A stretch of 64,000 nucleotides of DNA, taken from NCBI GenBank assembly GCA_017547805.1, contig JAFYOR010000062.1:26758-90757 (forward strand). The letters are read 5' to 3'. Every line of letters starts with the position of its first letter. The first letter of the stretch is position 1. The position numbers were made by a program, and so were the translations under genes. Positions 1 through 8,586 of the stretch are shown here, piece by piece. Source of the DNA: Clostridia bacterium. GTDB lineage: Bacteria; Bacillota; Clostridia; Christensenellales; Aristaeellaceae. The notes below the pieces were generated by a model. The model did no database searches, was not told the origin of the DNA, and worked only from the letters and a program-made list of their open reading frames with translations.

Positions 1-1171
1 CGTAGATCGGCGCGCGGAACTCGGTGGAATTCCACTTGATGGAAGATACCTGAGAGAAGTTTTCGCGCAGCAGATCGATTTTTTCCTTTCTGCCGACGAT
101 GATCATGTTCTTTTCTTCGTCGCGGGCGCGGATGGCCAGCTCCATTTCGCCGTGGTTGCTGTCCTCAAGGGAGAAGCCGTTGACGTTGATTGAGCGCGGA
201 TCCAGCGCGTAAAGCGCTTCCGGGCTGATGGTTTCCACCTGCGTGAAGCCGTATTCCAGCAGCTTTTTCGTGTCGGTCCAGCGGCCCTTGCGCGAGGAAT
301 AGAAGATGACGGAAATCAGCTCGATGCCGCCGCGCCTTGCCGCGCCGACGTAGCAGTAGCCCGCGGCGTTTGTGAAGCCTGTTTTCACGCCGATGGCGTC
401 GGGGTAGTAATAGCTCTCGCTGTCGGGATTGAGGATCGGCGTGTCGCCCACGACGGTGCGCAGCGGATGGTGATTGGTCGCCTGCATCTCGTAAGACGGG
501 GTCCTGACGATCTGACGGAAACGCTCGTCCTTCATCGCGGCGCGGGCGATGAGCGCCATATCGCGGACGGTGGTGTAGTGCAGGGGATCGTGCGTGCCGG
601 AGGGATTGGTGAAGTGCGTGTCGGGAGAACAGCCGAGCATCTGAGCCGTCTCGTTCATGAGATCGGCAAAATCATCGACGTTTCCGCGAAGGTGCTCGGC
701 CAGCGCGTTGGCGGCTTCGTTGCCGGAACGAACCAGCATGGAGCCGATGACGTCCATGATCGGCACTTCTTCACCGGCGGAAAGCGGAACCTTCTGGTAG
801 GTCGGCGGCACCAGATCGATGGCGTTTTGGGAAACGGTGACGATATCGTTTTCAAGATCGGCCAGCTGCAGCGCGATGTATCCGGTGAGGATCTTCGTGG
901 TGGAGGCCGGATACATGATCTCGTCCGCATTCTTTTCAAAGAGCACCTCGCCGCTGGAGGCCTCGATCAGAATGGCGCTGCTGGCGTAGAGCATGTCTGC
1001 ATCCAGAAGCTCGGGATGCGTTTCATCCCAGCGGATGGCGTCTTCGGGCAGCGTGGGATCGACCCACTCGTTGCCGGTATCCTCCGTGTTTTCCGCCAGC
1101 GCAGGCGGGGAAAGAGGAAGGCTGAACAGGAGCGCAATGCATAACAGCAGCGCTGTAAAACGATGGAGCAA
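1..1171 (-). CDS. D-alanyl-D-alanine carboxypeptidase (DacF/PBP5 family), 3' end beyond window
   Basis: Serine peptidase S11 family, which trims the terminal D-Ala of peptidoglycan stem peptides outside the membrane. Translation from a TTG at 1171, preceded by GGAGGG, gives a hydrophobic signal peptide ending near ALAEN. The full catalytic set follows: STTK (Ser89, Lys92), SGN (148-150) and KTG in VKTGFTNAAG near residue 245. About 390 codons are visible and the frame is still open at base 1, so the C-terminal beta-rich domain is incomplete. An ATG at 1185 is in another frame. It is divergent from the next operon. In spore-formers members act in vegetative wall maturation or in spore cortex; which applies here cannot be told. 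Confidence 0.93.
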   Translation of the reverse strand, partial: MLHRFTALLLCIALLFSLPLSPPALAENTEDTGNEWVDPTLPEDAIRWDETHPELLDADMLYASSAILIEASSGEVLFEKNADEIMYPASTTKILTGYIALQLADLENDIVTVSQNAIDLVPPTYQKVPLSAGEEVPIMDVIGSMLVRSGNEAANALAEHLRGNVDDFADLMNETAQMLGCSPDTHFTNPSGTHDPLHYTTVRDMALIARAAMKDERFRQIVRTPSYEMQATNHHPLRTVVGDTPILNPDSESYYYPDAIGVKTGFTNAAGYCYVGAARRGGIELISVIFYSSRKGRWTDTKKLLEYGFTQVETISPEALYALDPRSINVNGFSLEDSNHGEMELAIRARDEEKNMIIVGRKEKIDLLRENFSQVSSIKWNSTEFRAPIY

Positions 1172-1376
1172 GGAATTCCCTCCATTTAATTACGGCAGTG
1201 AAATTGGCAGACGGAAAAAGCTGTCCGCTGCACGGTATAATAAACCTTTTATACTATACCACCTTTTTGCCTGAATGTACAGTACGGAAATCCGCTGCGC
1301 AAAAGCGGGGCGCGCGGGGCAAAACGAAGGAATATTAATTATTGTTACAATTCTGAAAGAAAAACGTATAAATCCC

Positions 1377-1406
1377 TTGATTTATCATGTGATTATGCGT
1401 TACAAT
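1377..1406 (+). promoter_or_regulatory. Sigma-A-type promoter of the two-component operon
   Basis: TTGATT (1377-1382), an 18-bp spacer and TACAAT (1401-1406) lie 44 bp upstream of the regulator start. The rest of 1172-1449 shows no gene. Confidence 0.6.
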
Positions 1407-1449
1407 ATAGCAGTAAGATCGTATATAGACCATAGTGAGGTTGATACAA

Positions 1450-2145
1450 ATGCCGAAGAAGATTCTGCTCGTTGATGATGAACCCCTGATTCTCAAGGGG
1501 CTAAAATACAGCCTTGAACAGGATGGATATCAGACGGATTCTGCGATGGACGGAGAAGAAGCGCTGAAGAAGTTCTTTGCGGGCAATTATGACCTGATTC
1601 TGCTGGATGTCATGCTGCCGGGCGTTGACGGTATCGAGGTTTGCCAGCGCGTGCGCGAGCGTTCCAATGTGCCGATCATCATGCTGACCGCCAAGGGCGA
1701 GGACATGGACAAGATTCTGGGCCTTGAATACGGCGCGGATGACTACATGACCAAGCCGTTCAACATCCTGGAGGTCAAGGCGCGCATCAAGTCGATTTTC
1801 CGCCGCAGCCAGCCCGTGCAGGAGACGGTGGAGGAGCGCAGGATCGTGCGCGTGCACGACCTTGAGGTGAACTGCCAGAGCAGAACGGTGACCCTCGGGG
1901 GCGAAGTGATCCGCCTGACGGCCAAGGAGTTTGATCTGCTGCAGCTGCTCATCACGCACCGCGGCAAGGTGTATGACCGCGAAGAACTGCTGGAGTCTGT
2001 CTGGAAGTATGATTACATGGGTGAAGTGCGTACGGTGGACGTGCATATCCGCCGCCTGCGCGAGAAGATTGAACGCGACAGTTCCAAGCTTGAATTCATT
2101 CTGACCAAGTGGGGAGTGGGTTACTATTTCACGGACGAGGATTAA
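1450..2145 (+). CDS. OmpR/PhoB-family response regulator
   Basis: DNA-binding response regulator of a two-component system. The receiver domain has the acidic pair DD (residues 9-10), phospho-acceptor Asp53 in LLDVMLPG, and the TKPF lysine loop. A winged-helix effector domain follows, with RTVDVHIRRLREKIE recognition-helix sequence and a C-terminal GVGYYF. The ATG at 1450 is preferred over an in-frame GTG at 1435 because GTGAGG at 1435-1440 acts as its ribosome site; this gives 231 aa, the normal length. It overlaps or abuts the sensor kinase gene. The downstream operon of GerMN proteins suggests an envelope-related regulon, but that is inference from context only. Confidence 0.95.
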   Translation: MPKKILLVDDEPLILKGLKYSLEQDGYQTDSAMDGEEALKKFFAGNYDLILLDVMLPGVDGIEVCQRVRERSNVPIIMLTAKGEDMDKILGLEYGADDYMTKPFNILEVKARIKSIFRRSQPVQETVEERRIVRVHDLEVNCQSRTVTLGGEVIRLTAKEFDLLQLLITHRGKVYDREELLESVWKYDYMGEVRTVDVHIRRLREKIERDSSKLEFILTKWGVGYYFTDED

Positions 2146-3610
2146 TCCCGTTCATTCCGTCCGCACCCGCATTCTTACGGTTCTGCTGATCGTCATCGGC
2201 GTCTCCTTTTATCTGGCGGCGCGTCTGACGGTGCATCTTGTCGGTGATTCCATGTTCCGCGATACGGTCAGGCGTCAGATGGCGGACGTTTCGCAGCTGG
2301 CGGCGCAGTTTGGTGCGGAAATGGAATACGAAACGGCAGACACATTCTATCTGCGATTGCTGGAGGCGGCCCGCTCAAGCGGCGGCCGCCTTTTGATTGT
2401 GGATCCGGATGGCAAGGTGCAGGCGGACACGTATGATGCGGTTGTCGGTTCGCGGCTGGCTATTTCGGAGATGTGGTCGGTGCTTGGCGGTGAAACGGAC
2501 GGGGATTACGGATTTCATCTGCTGGAGGACGAGGGGGATACTTCGCCCTCCTGGCTGCGGCGTGCGGCGGATGTGATGCTGGGCCGAAGCAGCAGGGGCG
2601 AATGGGTCGGCTGTTTTGCTGCGCCGCTTGAAAGCGGCGGCAGATTCTCCGGTGCGCTGCTGCTGATTGCATCGGTTCAGGATACGGTTGATTCCCTCAA
2701 TGAAATTCAGATGCAGATGCTGGGGGTTTTCCTGCTTGCGCTGCTGGTTGTGCTGGTGACGGCCGGGCTGATCACGCGCGTGATCACCAGACCGGTGGCG
2801 GCGCTTTCGGCGGGCATTGAGCACATGGGCCGGGGCGATTATCAGCACCGCGTGCATGTCAGCGGCAAGGGCGAGATGGCGCATCTGGCGGAGGCATTCA
2901 ATCAGATGAGCGAACAGATCCGTTCCCTTGACGAGGCGCGCAACCAGTTTGTTTCCAATGCCTCCCATGAGCTCAAGACGCCGCTTGCGACGATCAAGAT
3001 TCTTGTGGAATCGATGATGTATCAGGAGGACATGCCCACGGAGCTGCGCTCGGAATTCCTTGGGGACATCAACAAGGAGATCGACAGGCTGTCCTCGGTG
3101 GTTTCCGACCTTCTCACGCTGGTGCATATTGACAGCCATAAGCTGCGCCTGCGCCGGGAGATGATGGTCTTTGCAGAAACCGTGCGCGAGAGCGCGGCGC
3201 GCCTTGCGCCGCTGGCCGGAAAGCGTGATCAGACGCTGGACGTTCAGATTACGGACAGCTGCGAGATGTTTGCCGATCCGGTCAAGCTGGGGCAGGTTTG
3301 CTACAATATCATTGAGAATGCGATTAAGTATACGCCGGATGGCGGAAGCATCACCGTGAAGCTTAAAAAGAGCGGCCGCGATGCGGTGCTGGAAATCAGC
3401 GATACGGGCGTGGGCATTCCGCCGGAGGATCAGGCGCATGTCTTTGACCGCTTTTACCGGGTGGACAAGGCGCGTTCGCGCGATACCGGCGGTACCGGTC
3501 TGGGCCTTTCCATCGTCCAGCAGATTATCCGCCTGCATGCGGGTTCGATTCAGGTCTTCTCCGAGGTGGGCAAGGGCACGACGTTCATCGTGCAGCTGCC
3601 GGTCAAGTGA
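2126..3610 (+). CDS. Membrane sensor histidine kinase (PhoR/ResE-like), start uncertain
   Basis: Partner kinase of the preceding regulator. Order: N-terminal membrane helix (ILTVLLIVIGVSFYLAA, about 2171-2221), extracytoplasmic sensor, second membrane helix (2716-2790), HAMP linker, HisKA with SNASHELKTPLA (His codon 2966-2968), then HATPase with NIIENAIKYT, DTGVGIP and GGTGLGLSI boxes. The first ATG/GTG/TTG in frame is GTG 2231, which would delete the first helix and has no ribosome site. The frame is open back to TGA 2102, and the only upstream candidates are ATT codons: 2126, with GGGGAG nine bases before it, and 2141, overlapping the regulator stop. I give 2126, but the identity is much surer than the start. 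Confidence 0.88.
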   Translation: MSRTRINPVHSVRTRILTVLLIVIGVSFYLAARLTVHLVGDSMFRDTVRRQMADVSQLAAQFGAEMEYETADTFYLRLLEAARSSGGRLLIVDPDGKVQADTYDAVVGSRLAISEMWSVLGGETDGDYGFHLLEDEGDTSPSWLRRAADVMLGRSSRGEWVGCFAAPLESGGRFSGALLLIASVQDTVDSLNEIQMQMLGVFLLALLVVLVTAGLITRVITRPVAALSAGIEHMGRGDYQHRVHVSGKGEMAHLAEAFNQMSEQIRSLDEARNQFVSNASHELKTPLATIKILVESMMYQEDMPTELRSEFLGDINKEIDRLSSVVSDLLTLVHIDSHKLRLRREMMVFAETVRESAARLAPLAGKRDQTLDVQITDSCEMFADPVKLGQVCYNIIENAIKYTPDGGSITVKLKKSGRDAVLEISDTGVGIPPEDQAHVFDRFYRVDKARSRDTGGTGLGLSIVQQIIRLHAGSIQVFSEVGKGTTFIVQLPVK

Positions 3611-3650
3611 TGATTCCGGCGGTTTGTGACGGGGAAATTGGAGAATCATC

Positions 3651-4667
3651 ATGATGAAGAAAATCATTATCTGCCTACTTCTGACGCTGGCGTTTGTCGT
3701 GCTTGGTCAGCGGCAGATTCAGCGGATGATCGTGGATGCGGCGCGCGGCGCGATGATGCCGGAGGAAAGCGCCGGACCGGCGCAGACGGAGGAATCCTTC
3801 TCGGACCAGATGGCTGTGCGCGAGGCGGCGGATCTGATGGATATTACGCTGTATTACCGCTGCAAGGACACGGCGCTGCTCAGCGCCAGGCAGGTTCAGC
3901 TGGATATCCGCCGGGAGGAAACCATTGCCACGTCCATCGTCCGCCAGCTGCTTGACGGGCCGAAGCAGGCTTCGGGGATGCTGGAAGGACTGTTTCCGCG
4001 GGAAACAAAGCTCATTTCTGTCGCGGCGGAGGGAGCGACCGTGTTTGTCACGCTCAGCCGCAGCTTTTTGGGCAGGCCGGACGGCGCGCCTGCCGATTGG
4101 GAGGATCTGACGCTCTGGCAGGAGGAGGCGGCGCTGCGGCGCATGCTGGCGGTGCAGTCGCTCGTTTTGTCGCTTACCGAAGACGGGCGCTATCAGCGCG
4201 TGCAGGTGTATATCGCGGACAATGACGACGATGTGCCGGAGCGGATTCCTCTGGTTTATTTCGGTGTGGACGATACGTCGTCCGGCGCTGTGCTTGCCGC
4301 CTGCTCAAGGGATGAATCCTTCCTGCTTACGCCCCAGCGGGTGCTCAACAAGGCGCTTGACTGCTGGCAGAAGCGGGATTATCCGGCGCTGTACGCGATG
4401 CTCGTTGGCGGGCGTGAAACGCTTCCCTCGCAGGCTGCGTTTGAAACCAGAATGCGGGAACTGGATGTGTCGCTGCTTGAATATGAGACGACGACGGGCA
4501 GCGTAAGCTTTGACGGCAAGCGCTCGACGCTCGTTCTTTCGGCTGTGACCCGTTCGCCCAAGGGCGGCGAAACGCAGCTTCAGCGTGAAGCGATTCCGCT
4601 TCACCGGGAGGCGGAAAACTGGGTGCTGACCTATGATACGCTTCTCTCGCTGATGATCAGAGATTGA
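3651..4667 (+). CDS. GerMN-domain secreted or membrane-anchored protein
   Basis: 338 aa. An N-terminal hydrophobic segment (MMKKIIICLLLTLAFVVLG) is followed by a GerMN-type domain (about residues 63-185; pattern LYYR, then IVRQLLDGPKQ and ATVFVTLS), the fold found in GerM and LpqB-like proteins. The C-terminal half (220-338) resembles a small NTF2-like or unassigned domain and shows no catalytic motif. GGAG lies before the ATG at 3651. It is the third gene of the operon, 40 bp after the kinase, and overlaps the next GerMN gene. GerM is needed in Bacillus for sporulation and germination; a structural role at the outer membrane face is the most that can be inferred. Confidence 0.75.
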   Translation: MMKKIIICLLLTLAFVVLGQRQIQRMIVDAARGAMMPEESAGPAQTEESFSDQMAVREAADLMDITLYYRCKDTALLSARQVQLDIRREETIATSIVRQLLDGPKQASGMLEGLFPRETKLISVAAEGATVFVTLSRSFLGRPDGAPADWEDLTLWQEEAALRRMLAVQSLVLSLTEDGRYQRVQVYIADNDDDVPERIPLVYFGVDDTSSGAVLAACSRDESFLLTPQRVLNKALDCWQKRDYPALYAMLVGGRETLPSQAAFETRMRELDVSLLEYETTTGSVSFDGKRSTLVLSAVTRSPKGGETQLQREAIPLHREAENWVLTYDTLLSLMIRD

Positions 4668-4684
4668 GAAAGAGGGAAAACGGA

Positions 4685-6217
4685 TTGTTCTTTGCAAGAA
4701 ATGCGGCGGGTATGCGCGCCAAAACGCTTGTGCTGGCGTTGGCGCTCGTGCTGTGTGCGTGGCTGCTGAGCGGCTGCTCATCCCGGATGGAAGAGCGGAA
4801 GATGACGGATGTGTCGCAGATTCCGATTGCTGCGCCGGCGCAGCCGCCGCTGGAGGATGCCTTTGCGGATAGCACCGAGCAGGTGATGCTGTATTTTCTC
4901 AGCGAAGACGGCACGCGCCTTGCGCCGGTATCCAGAAAGATTACCGTGCCCGGCGGCGTGAGCACGGCGCGTGCGGCGCTTCAGGCGCTGCTTGGCGGTC
5001 CGCTTGAAGGGGAGGAGGGCGCATGGCCTGATCCGGGGCTGCCGATTGTCGCGCGCAGCATGGAGGTTTCCGGCGGCGTAGCGACGGTGGATCTGCCCGC
5101 GCGCGTGCGTACCCTTTCGCAGGAAACGCTTTATGCGATGCGCATGGCGATTGCCTGCACGCTGACGGAGTTTTCGGATATTCAGGCGGTCAATGTGCTT
5201 ATCGGCGGACGCGAGGAGGGGTTTGACCTCGGCGCGACGCTTTCTGTCGGCGCGCTGTATCGTCCTGCGGATCTGGAGGTTGGCGCGGCCTATGCGCGCC
5301 TTGACGGGCTGCGTCAGGCGGGCGGCGCGTTTACACAGACGGTGACGCTGTATCTGCCCACGGCGGACGGGCGTTTTGTCCTTCCCCGGGTGCATAGCAT
5401 CGACTATGCGCAGATGAAGCCGATTGAATACCTGTATACGCTGCTTGACGAGCTGGGCATGGAGTCGGGCGGCGGGGGCGGCATCGCTTCGATGCCCTCG
5501 CCGATGCTCTTCATCAACGAGATGCCGGAAATCGTGCGCACGGAGGACGGCGCGTACCGGGCGATTGAAATCCGGTTTGAGGCGGCGATTGACGAAGCGC
5601 TTGCGTCTTCCGGACTGACGCGCGGCACGTTCCTTGCGGTGCTTACCCATACGCTGATGGGCGCCATACCGGGCGTGGAGGGATTGAAGGTCCATATCGG
5701 CGACGAGGTCGTTACTTCGCTCGCTGCACAGCAGACGCCGGATGGCAGGGCGCTTTCCTTTGCACAGGTGCTTGCGACGCGCGATGATTTTCTTTCGTAC
5801 ATCGGCGTGCCCGTGACGGTTTACGCCATCGACAGCGAGCGCGGCGGATTGGTTGCGGAGCAGCGCGTGCTTGCCCATGATAAAAGCCGCAGTCCGCGCG
5901 CGCTGCTTGAAACGCTGGTGGCCATGTGGGGCGATCGGGCCGCGACCGCGCCGCTGACCGGTGAGGATATCCTTGCGGTGAGCGTGAACGGCGAGGAGAT
6001 CGGCGTGAATCTTTCGCAGGCGTTTGCCGATGCGCTTCGCGCGCTTGACGGCAAGGACGCCAAGGCGGCGGTGTATGCCATGGTCAATACGCTGACGGAG
6101 ACAAACCGCAGGGGAAGCGTTGCGTTTTTCTTTGACGGCGTGCAGATGGAAGAGGTGCTGGGCGGCGTTGAAATGCGCGGCAGGCTTTCGCGCAATCCGG
6201 GAATGGTGGTGGATTGA
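4685..6217 (+). CDS. Lipoprotein with repeated GerMN domains
   Basis: A signal sequence with lipobox LLSGC (Cys acylation) predicts a lipoprotein. The mature protein carries a clear GerMN unit near the N-terminus (VMLYFLSEDG, then ALQALLGGP, then MEVSGGVATVDL). A second, weaker unit begins at TQTVTLYLPTADG. A third lies at the C-terminus (VTVYAIDSERGG, then ALLETLVAMWG, ending with VAFFFDGVQMEEVLGG). TTG 4685 is chosen as start because AGAGGG lies eight bases upstream; TTG 4664 and ATG 4712 are alternatives that keep the signal peptide. The stop overlaps holA by one base, so the genes are probably translationally coupled. Three tandem units make it larger than ordinary GerM. Confidence 0.78.
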   Translation: MFFARNAAGMRAKTLVLALALVLCAWLLSGCSSRMEERKMTDVSQIPIAAPAQPPLEDAFADSTEQVMLYFLSEDGTRLAPVSRKITVPGGVSTARAALQALLGGPLEGEEGAWPDPGLPIVARSMEVSGGVATVDLPARVRTLSQETLYAMRMAIACTLTEFSDIQAVNVLIGGREEGFDLGATLSVGALYRPADLEVGAAYARLDGLRQAGGAFTQTVTLYLPTADGRFVLPRVHSIDYAQMKPIEYLYTLLDELGMESGGGGGIASMPSPMLFINEMPEIVRTEDGAYRAIEIRFEAAIDEALASSGLTRGTFLAVLTHTLMGAIPGVEGLKVHIGDEVVTSLAAQQTPDGRALSFAQVLATRDDFLSYIGVPVTVYAIDSERGGLVAEQRVLAHDKSRSPRALLETLVAMWGDRAATAPLTGEDILAVSVNGEEIGVNLSQAFADALRALDGKDAKAAVYAMVNTLTETNRRGSVAFFFDGVQMEEVLGGVEMRGRLSRNPGMVVD

Positions 6218-7227
6218 TGGATCAGCGGACATACTTTCAGGAACTCAAGAGCGGAACGGTGCATCCTGTCTATCTCTTTTACGGACCGGAAGCGCTGATC
6301 CGCAAAAGCGCGCTGGAACAGCTGAAAAAGCGCGTGCTCATGCCCGGGCTTGAAGAGCTTGACTGCACGGTGATGCAAAACCCCGGCGCGCAGCAGCTGA
6401 TTGAAAGCTGCGAAACGCTGCCGATGATGAGTGAATACCGATTGATTATCGTGCAGGACTGTGCGCTGCTGATGAGCGGCAAGGCCAAGGACGAAGAGCA
6501 GGACAGTGCGCTGCTGGTTTCCTATCTTTCCCGCGTGCCCGGGACGACCTGCCTTGTTTTTGACATGAGCGGGGCGATTGACAAGCGTAAAAAGCTGACG
6601 AGCGCGCTGATGAAACAGCCGGGCGTCGTTTCCTTTGATGCGCTGGGCGACGAGGAGCTCTGGCGCTGGATGAATCAGACCCTGCGCAGGAGCGGCAAGC
6701 GCATGGAGCAGGGCGCGTGTGAACAGCTTGCTTTCCTGAGCGGACGGGATTTGACGCTCCTCTCCGGCGAACTGCATAAGCTGGCGGCTTATGTGCAGGA
6801 GCGCGAGGTGATTACCGGCGCGGATGTGGAGCAGGTGGCGACCCGGACGGCGGAAAGCACGGTGTTTGCGATGGCGGAGGCGATCTCTGCCCGGCGCGCG
6901 CAGGAGGCGTTTACGCTGCTGGGCGTGCTTGTTCACGGCGGAGAGCAGCGGATCGGCATTCTGGCGATGATCACGCGGCATTACCGCCAGATGCTTCACC
7001 TTGTTGCGATGCGCGAAGCCCGAGTGCCGCAGCCCCAGCAGGCCAAAACGCTGGGCGTGCCACCGTTTGTGCTCAATAAGCTTGTGCGTCAGGTTTCCGG
7101 CAGGACGCTGGAATCCTTGCGCAGGGACGTGGATGCATGCGTACAGACGGATTACGACATCAAGCGCGGCGCCGTGCGCGAGGATGCGGCGCTGGACAGG
7201 CTGATGCTCAAGCTGCTGGCAGGCTGA
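6217..7227 (+). CDS. holA: DNA polymerase III subunit delta
   Basis: Clamp-loader delta subunit, which opens the beta sliding clamp during replication. 336 aa, the family norm. It has the N-terminal YLFYGPEALIRKSALEQL segment typical of HolA (a degenerate nucleotide fold without a true P-loop), then a helical lid and a C-terminal collar domain rich in helices. The ATG at 6217 overlaps the stop of the upstream gene (TGATG). It is the last gene of the two-component/GerMN operon. In many Clostridia holA sits beside unrelated housekeeping genes, so functional linkage to the operon is not implied. Confidence 0.92.
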   Translation: MDQRTYFQELKSGTVHPVYLFYGPEALIRKSALEQLKKRVLMPGLEELDCTVMQNPGAQQLIESCETLPMMSEYRLIIVQDCALLMSGKAKDEEQDSALLVSYLSRVPGTTCLVFDMSGAIDKRKKLTSALMKQPGVVSFDALGDEELWRWMNQTLRRSGKRMEQGACEQLAFLSGRDLTLLSGELHKLAAYVQEREVITGADVEQVATRTAESTVFAMAEAISARRAQEAFTLLGVLVHGGEQRIGILAMITRHYRQMLHLVAMREARVPQPQQAKTLGVPPFVLNKLVRQVSGRTLESLRRDVDACVQTDYDIKRGAVREDAALDRLMLKLLAG

Positions 7228-7240
7228 TTGGAATGAAAGA

Positions 7241-7420
7241 ACAGGGACTGTCAGGATAAAAACCGGATATTCAAAGAATTACTAAGTATTTGTGACCGAA
7301 GGTTTCCAAAGGGCGAACGGAACGCCCTTTGGCGTGGGGCAGAGCCCCATTCCCTGAATGGCAAGGAATACTTAGTAAACAGATTCTCAGAATGTTCGGT
7401 TTTATCCTGACGGCCCCTGT
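7241..7420. repeat. Nested palindromic intergenic element with long terminal inverted repeats
   Basis: Left arm 7241-7290 (starting ACAGGGACTGTCAGGATAAA) is an imperfect inverted copy of right arm 7367-7420. Inside lie a perfect hairpin CCAAAGGGCG (7306-7315) with CGCCCTTTGG (7323-7332), and GGGGC-AGA-GCCCC (7336-7348). It fills the space between the convergent holA and CAP genes and could also terminate both transcripts. No ORF is present. The structure resembles a non-autonomous miniature element. Confidence 0.6.
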
Positions 7421-7443
7421 TTTTATGCGGCTGAATTCGGCCG

Positions 7444-8010
7444 TTACCGGCAGAAGATCTGCGTCATATAGACGTAGCCGTTTTGGTCAAGCGCGATGCC
7501 AATGCCCACGCGCGTGAAGCTGGCGCTGAGGATATTTGCCCTGTGGCCGGGGGATGAGATGAGCGCAGCCTGCGATTTTTCCACCGTGGCATGATGTGCG
7601 ATGTTTTCGCCCGCCGCTGCATAGGAATAGCTGAAATGATCCAGCATGTTTCTTACGCTGCCGTATGTCGGGGATTGATGCGCGAAATACTGATTGTCGC
7701 GCATGTCCTGGGATTTGATGCGGGCGATGCGGCAAAGCTCCGGATCCAGCGTGAGCGCGGGCAGACCGTACGCGGCGCGATCAGAATTGAGCAGATTTCC
7801 TGCTTTACGCTCTTGCGCGGACGGGAAAGCTGATGTATAATGTCCATCGATTACAGAGGCTGCGGCAGACGCTTTATCCGGCGCGGATAAAAGCGGAAGA
7901 AACAGCAGCAGGCAAAGGCAGAAAAGCGAACGAAGGCGTCCTGAACTATCCGATTTGTATAGAACAGATGCGGGAAGATTGGCGTTCGTGCATGGGATTT
8001 GTTTTTTCAT
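7444..8010 (-). CDS. Secreted CAP-domain (SCP/PR-1, YkwD-like) protein
   Basis: 188 aa. An N-terminal hydrophobic segment (LFCLCLLLFLPLLS) should export the protein. It is followed by a CAP domain with LLNSDRAAYGLPAL, the conserved histidine in YFAHQSP, GENIAHH and SSPGHRANILS. Bacterial CAP proteins are cell-surface or spore-associated and of largely unknown biochemical role; some are linked to spore coat (YkwD, SafA-dependent types). The ATG at 8010 follows AAGGAGG. The gene is monocistronic and transcribed opposite to both neighbours. Confidence 0.9.
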   Translation of the reverse strand: MKKQIPCTNANLPASVLYKSDSSGRLRSLFCLCLLLFLPLLSAPDKASAAASVIDGHYTSAFPSAQERKAGNLLNSDRAAYGLPALTLDPELCRIARIKSQDMRDNQYFAHQSPTYGSVRNMLDHFSYSYAAAGENIAHHATVEKSQAALISSPGHRANILSASFTRVGIGIALDQNGYVYMTQIFCR

Positions 8011-8053
8011 GGGTAAACCTCCTTGTTTGTCCTTGACAAGACGTCCTGTTATA

Positions 8054-8085
8054 GTGTAATGTGCTTTTGTGATTTGTTCAATGAA
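8054..8085 (-). promoter_or_regulatory. Promoter of the CAP-domain gene
   Basis: On the minus strand TTGAAC is followed after 17 bp by TACACT, upstream of the AAGGAGG-ATG at 8010. Coordinates are approximate. Confidence 0.45.
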
Positions 8086-8141
8086 ACTGGCAGCCTGCTG
8101 CCATGGAAATAGTTATTATACGCTTATCGGGAGGATGTCTT

Positions 8142-8540
8142 ATGGGCTTTATCAAGTGTCCGAGATGTGAACTCAACTATATTAAGGAAGAAGAACAGTA
8201 TTGCTCTGTCTGCAAGCGCGAGATGAAGGGCGAGGTGCATGAGGATCCGTTTGAGCTCTGCTCGATCTGCAACGAGAATCCTGTGATGCCCGGCAAGGAC
8301 GTTTGCATGATCTGCTATAAGGAAATGACCCAGCAGCAGGGCCTGCACGATGACGCCATGGACGAGACCGAGACGCAGGACGTCTCCCTTGACATGGAGG
8401 ATGTTTCCGATATGGAGGAAATTGAGCTGGGCACCCTGCCGGACGATATGCCGGCGGAAATCGGCGAGCAGATCTCCCTTGAAGAGGAGAAGAGCCGCGA
8501 GGCCGAAGAGGACGAGGACGACGAGGAAGACGACATCTGA
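8142..8540 (+). CDS. Small zinc-ribbon protein with acidic tail
   Basis: 132 aa, cytoplasmic. The first about 65 residues hold three CxxC pairs (CPRC, CSVC, CSIC) plus CMIC, so one or two treble-clef or ribbon zinc sites are likely. The rest is strongly acidic and low-complexity, ending in a run of Glu and Asp. ATG 8142 is chosen because GGGAGG lies just upstream; an earlier ATG at 8103 has no ribosome site. Close spacing to the following phosphoesterase suggests cotranscription. No named family is recognised; proteins of this architecture are annotated as hypothetical in Clostridia. Confidence 0.8.
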   Translation: MGFIKCPRCELNYIKEEEQYCSVCKREMKGEVHEDPFELCSICNENPVMPGKDVCMICYKEMTQQQGLHDDAMDETETQDVSLDMEDVSDMEEIELGTLPDDMPAEIGEQISLEEEKSREAEEDEDDEEDDI

Positions 8541-8586
8541 TCGTCTTCGCCGGAAGGATCACGCATAACTGCGCGGAGGAGAAGAC

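Noticed and set aside
2375-3667. Long minus-strand frame (about 430 codons) opposite the sensor kinase
   Set aside because: It is the shadow of the kinase gene in high-G+C sequence; composition rich in Arg and His, no motifs and no ribosome site.
4778-6232. Minus-strand frame of about 480 codons opposite the GerMN lipoprotein gene
   Set aside because: Basic, motif-free translation that follows codon positions of the plus-strand gene; not a real gene.
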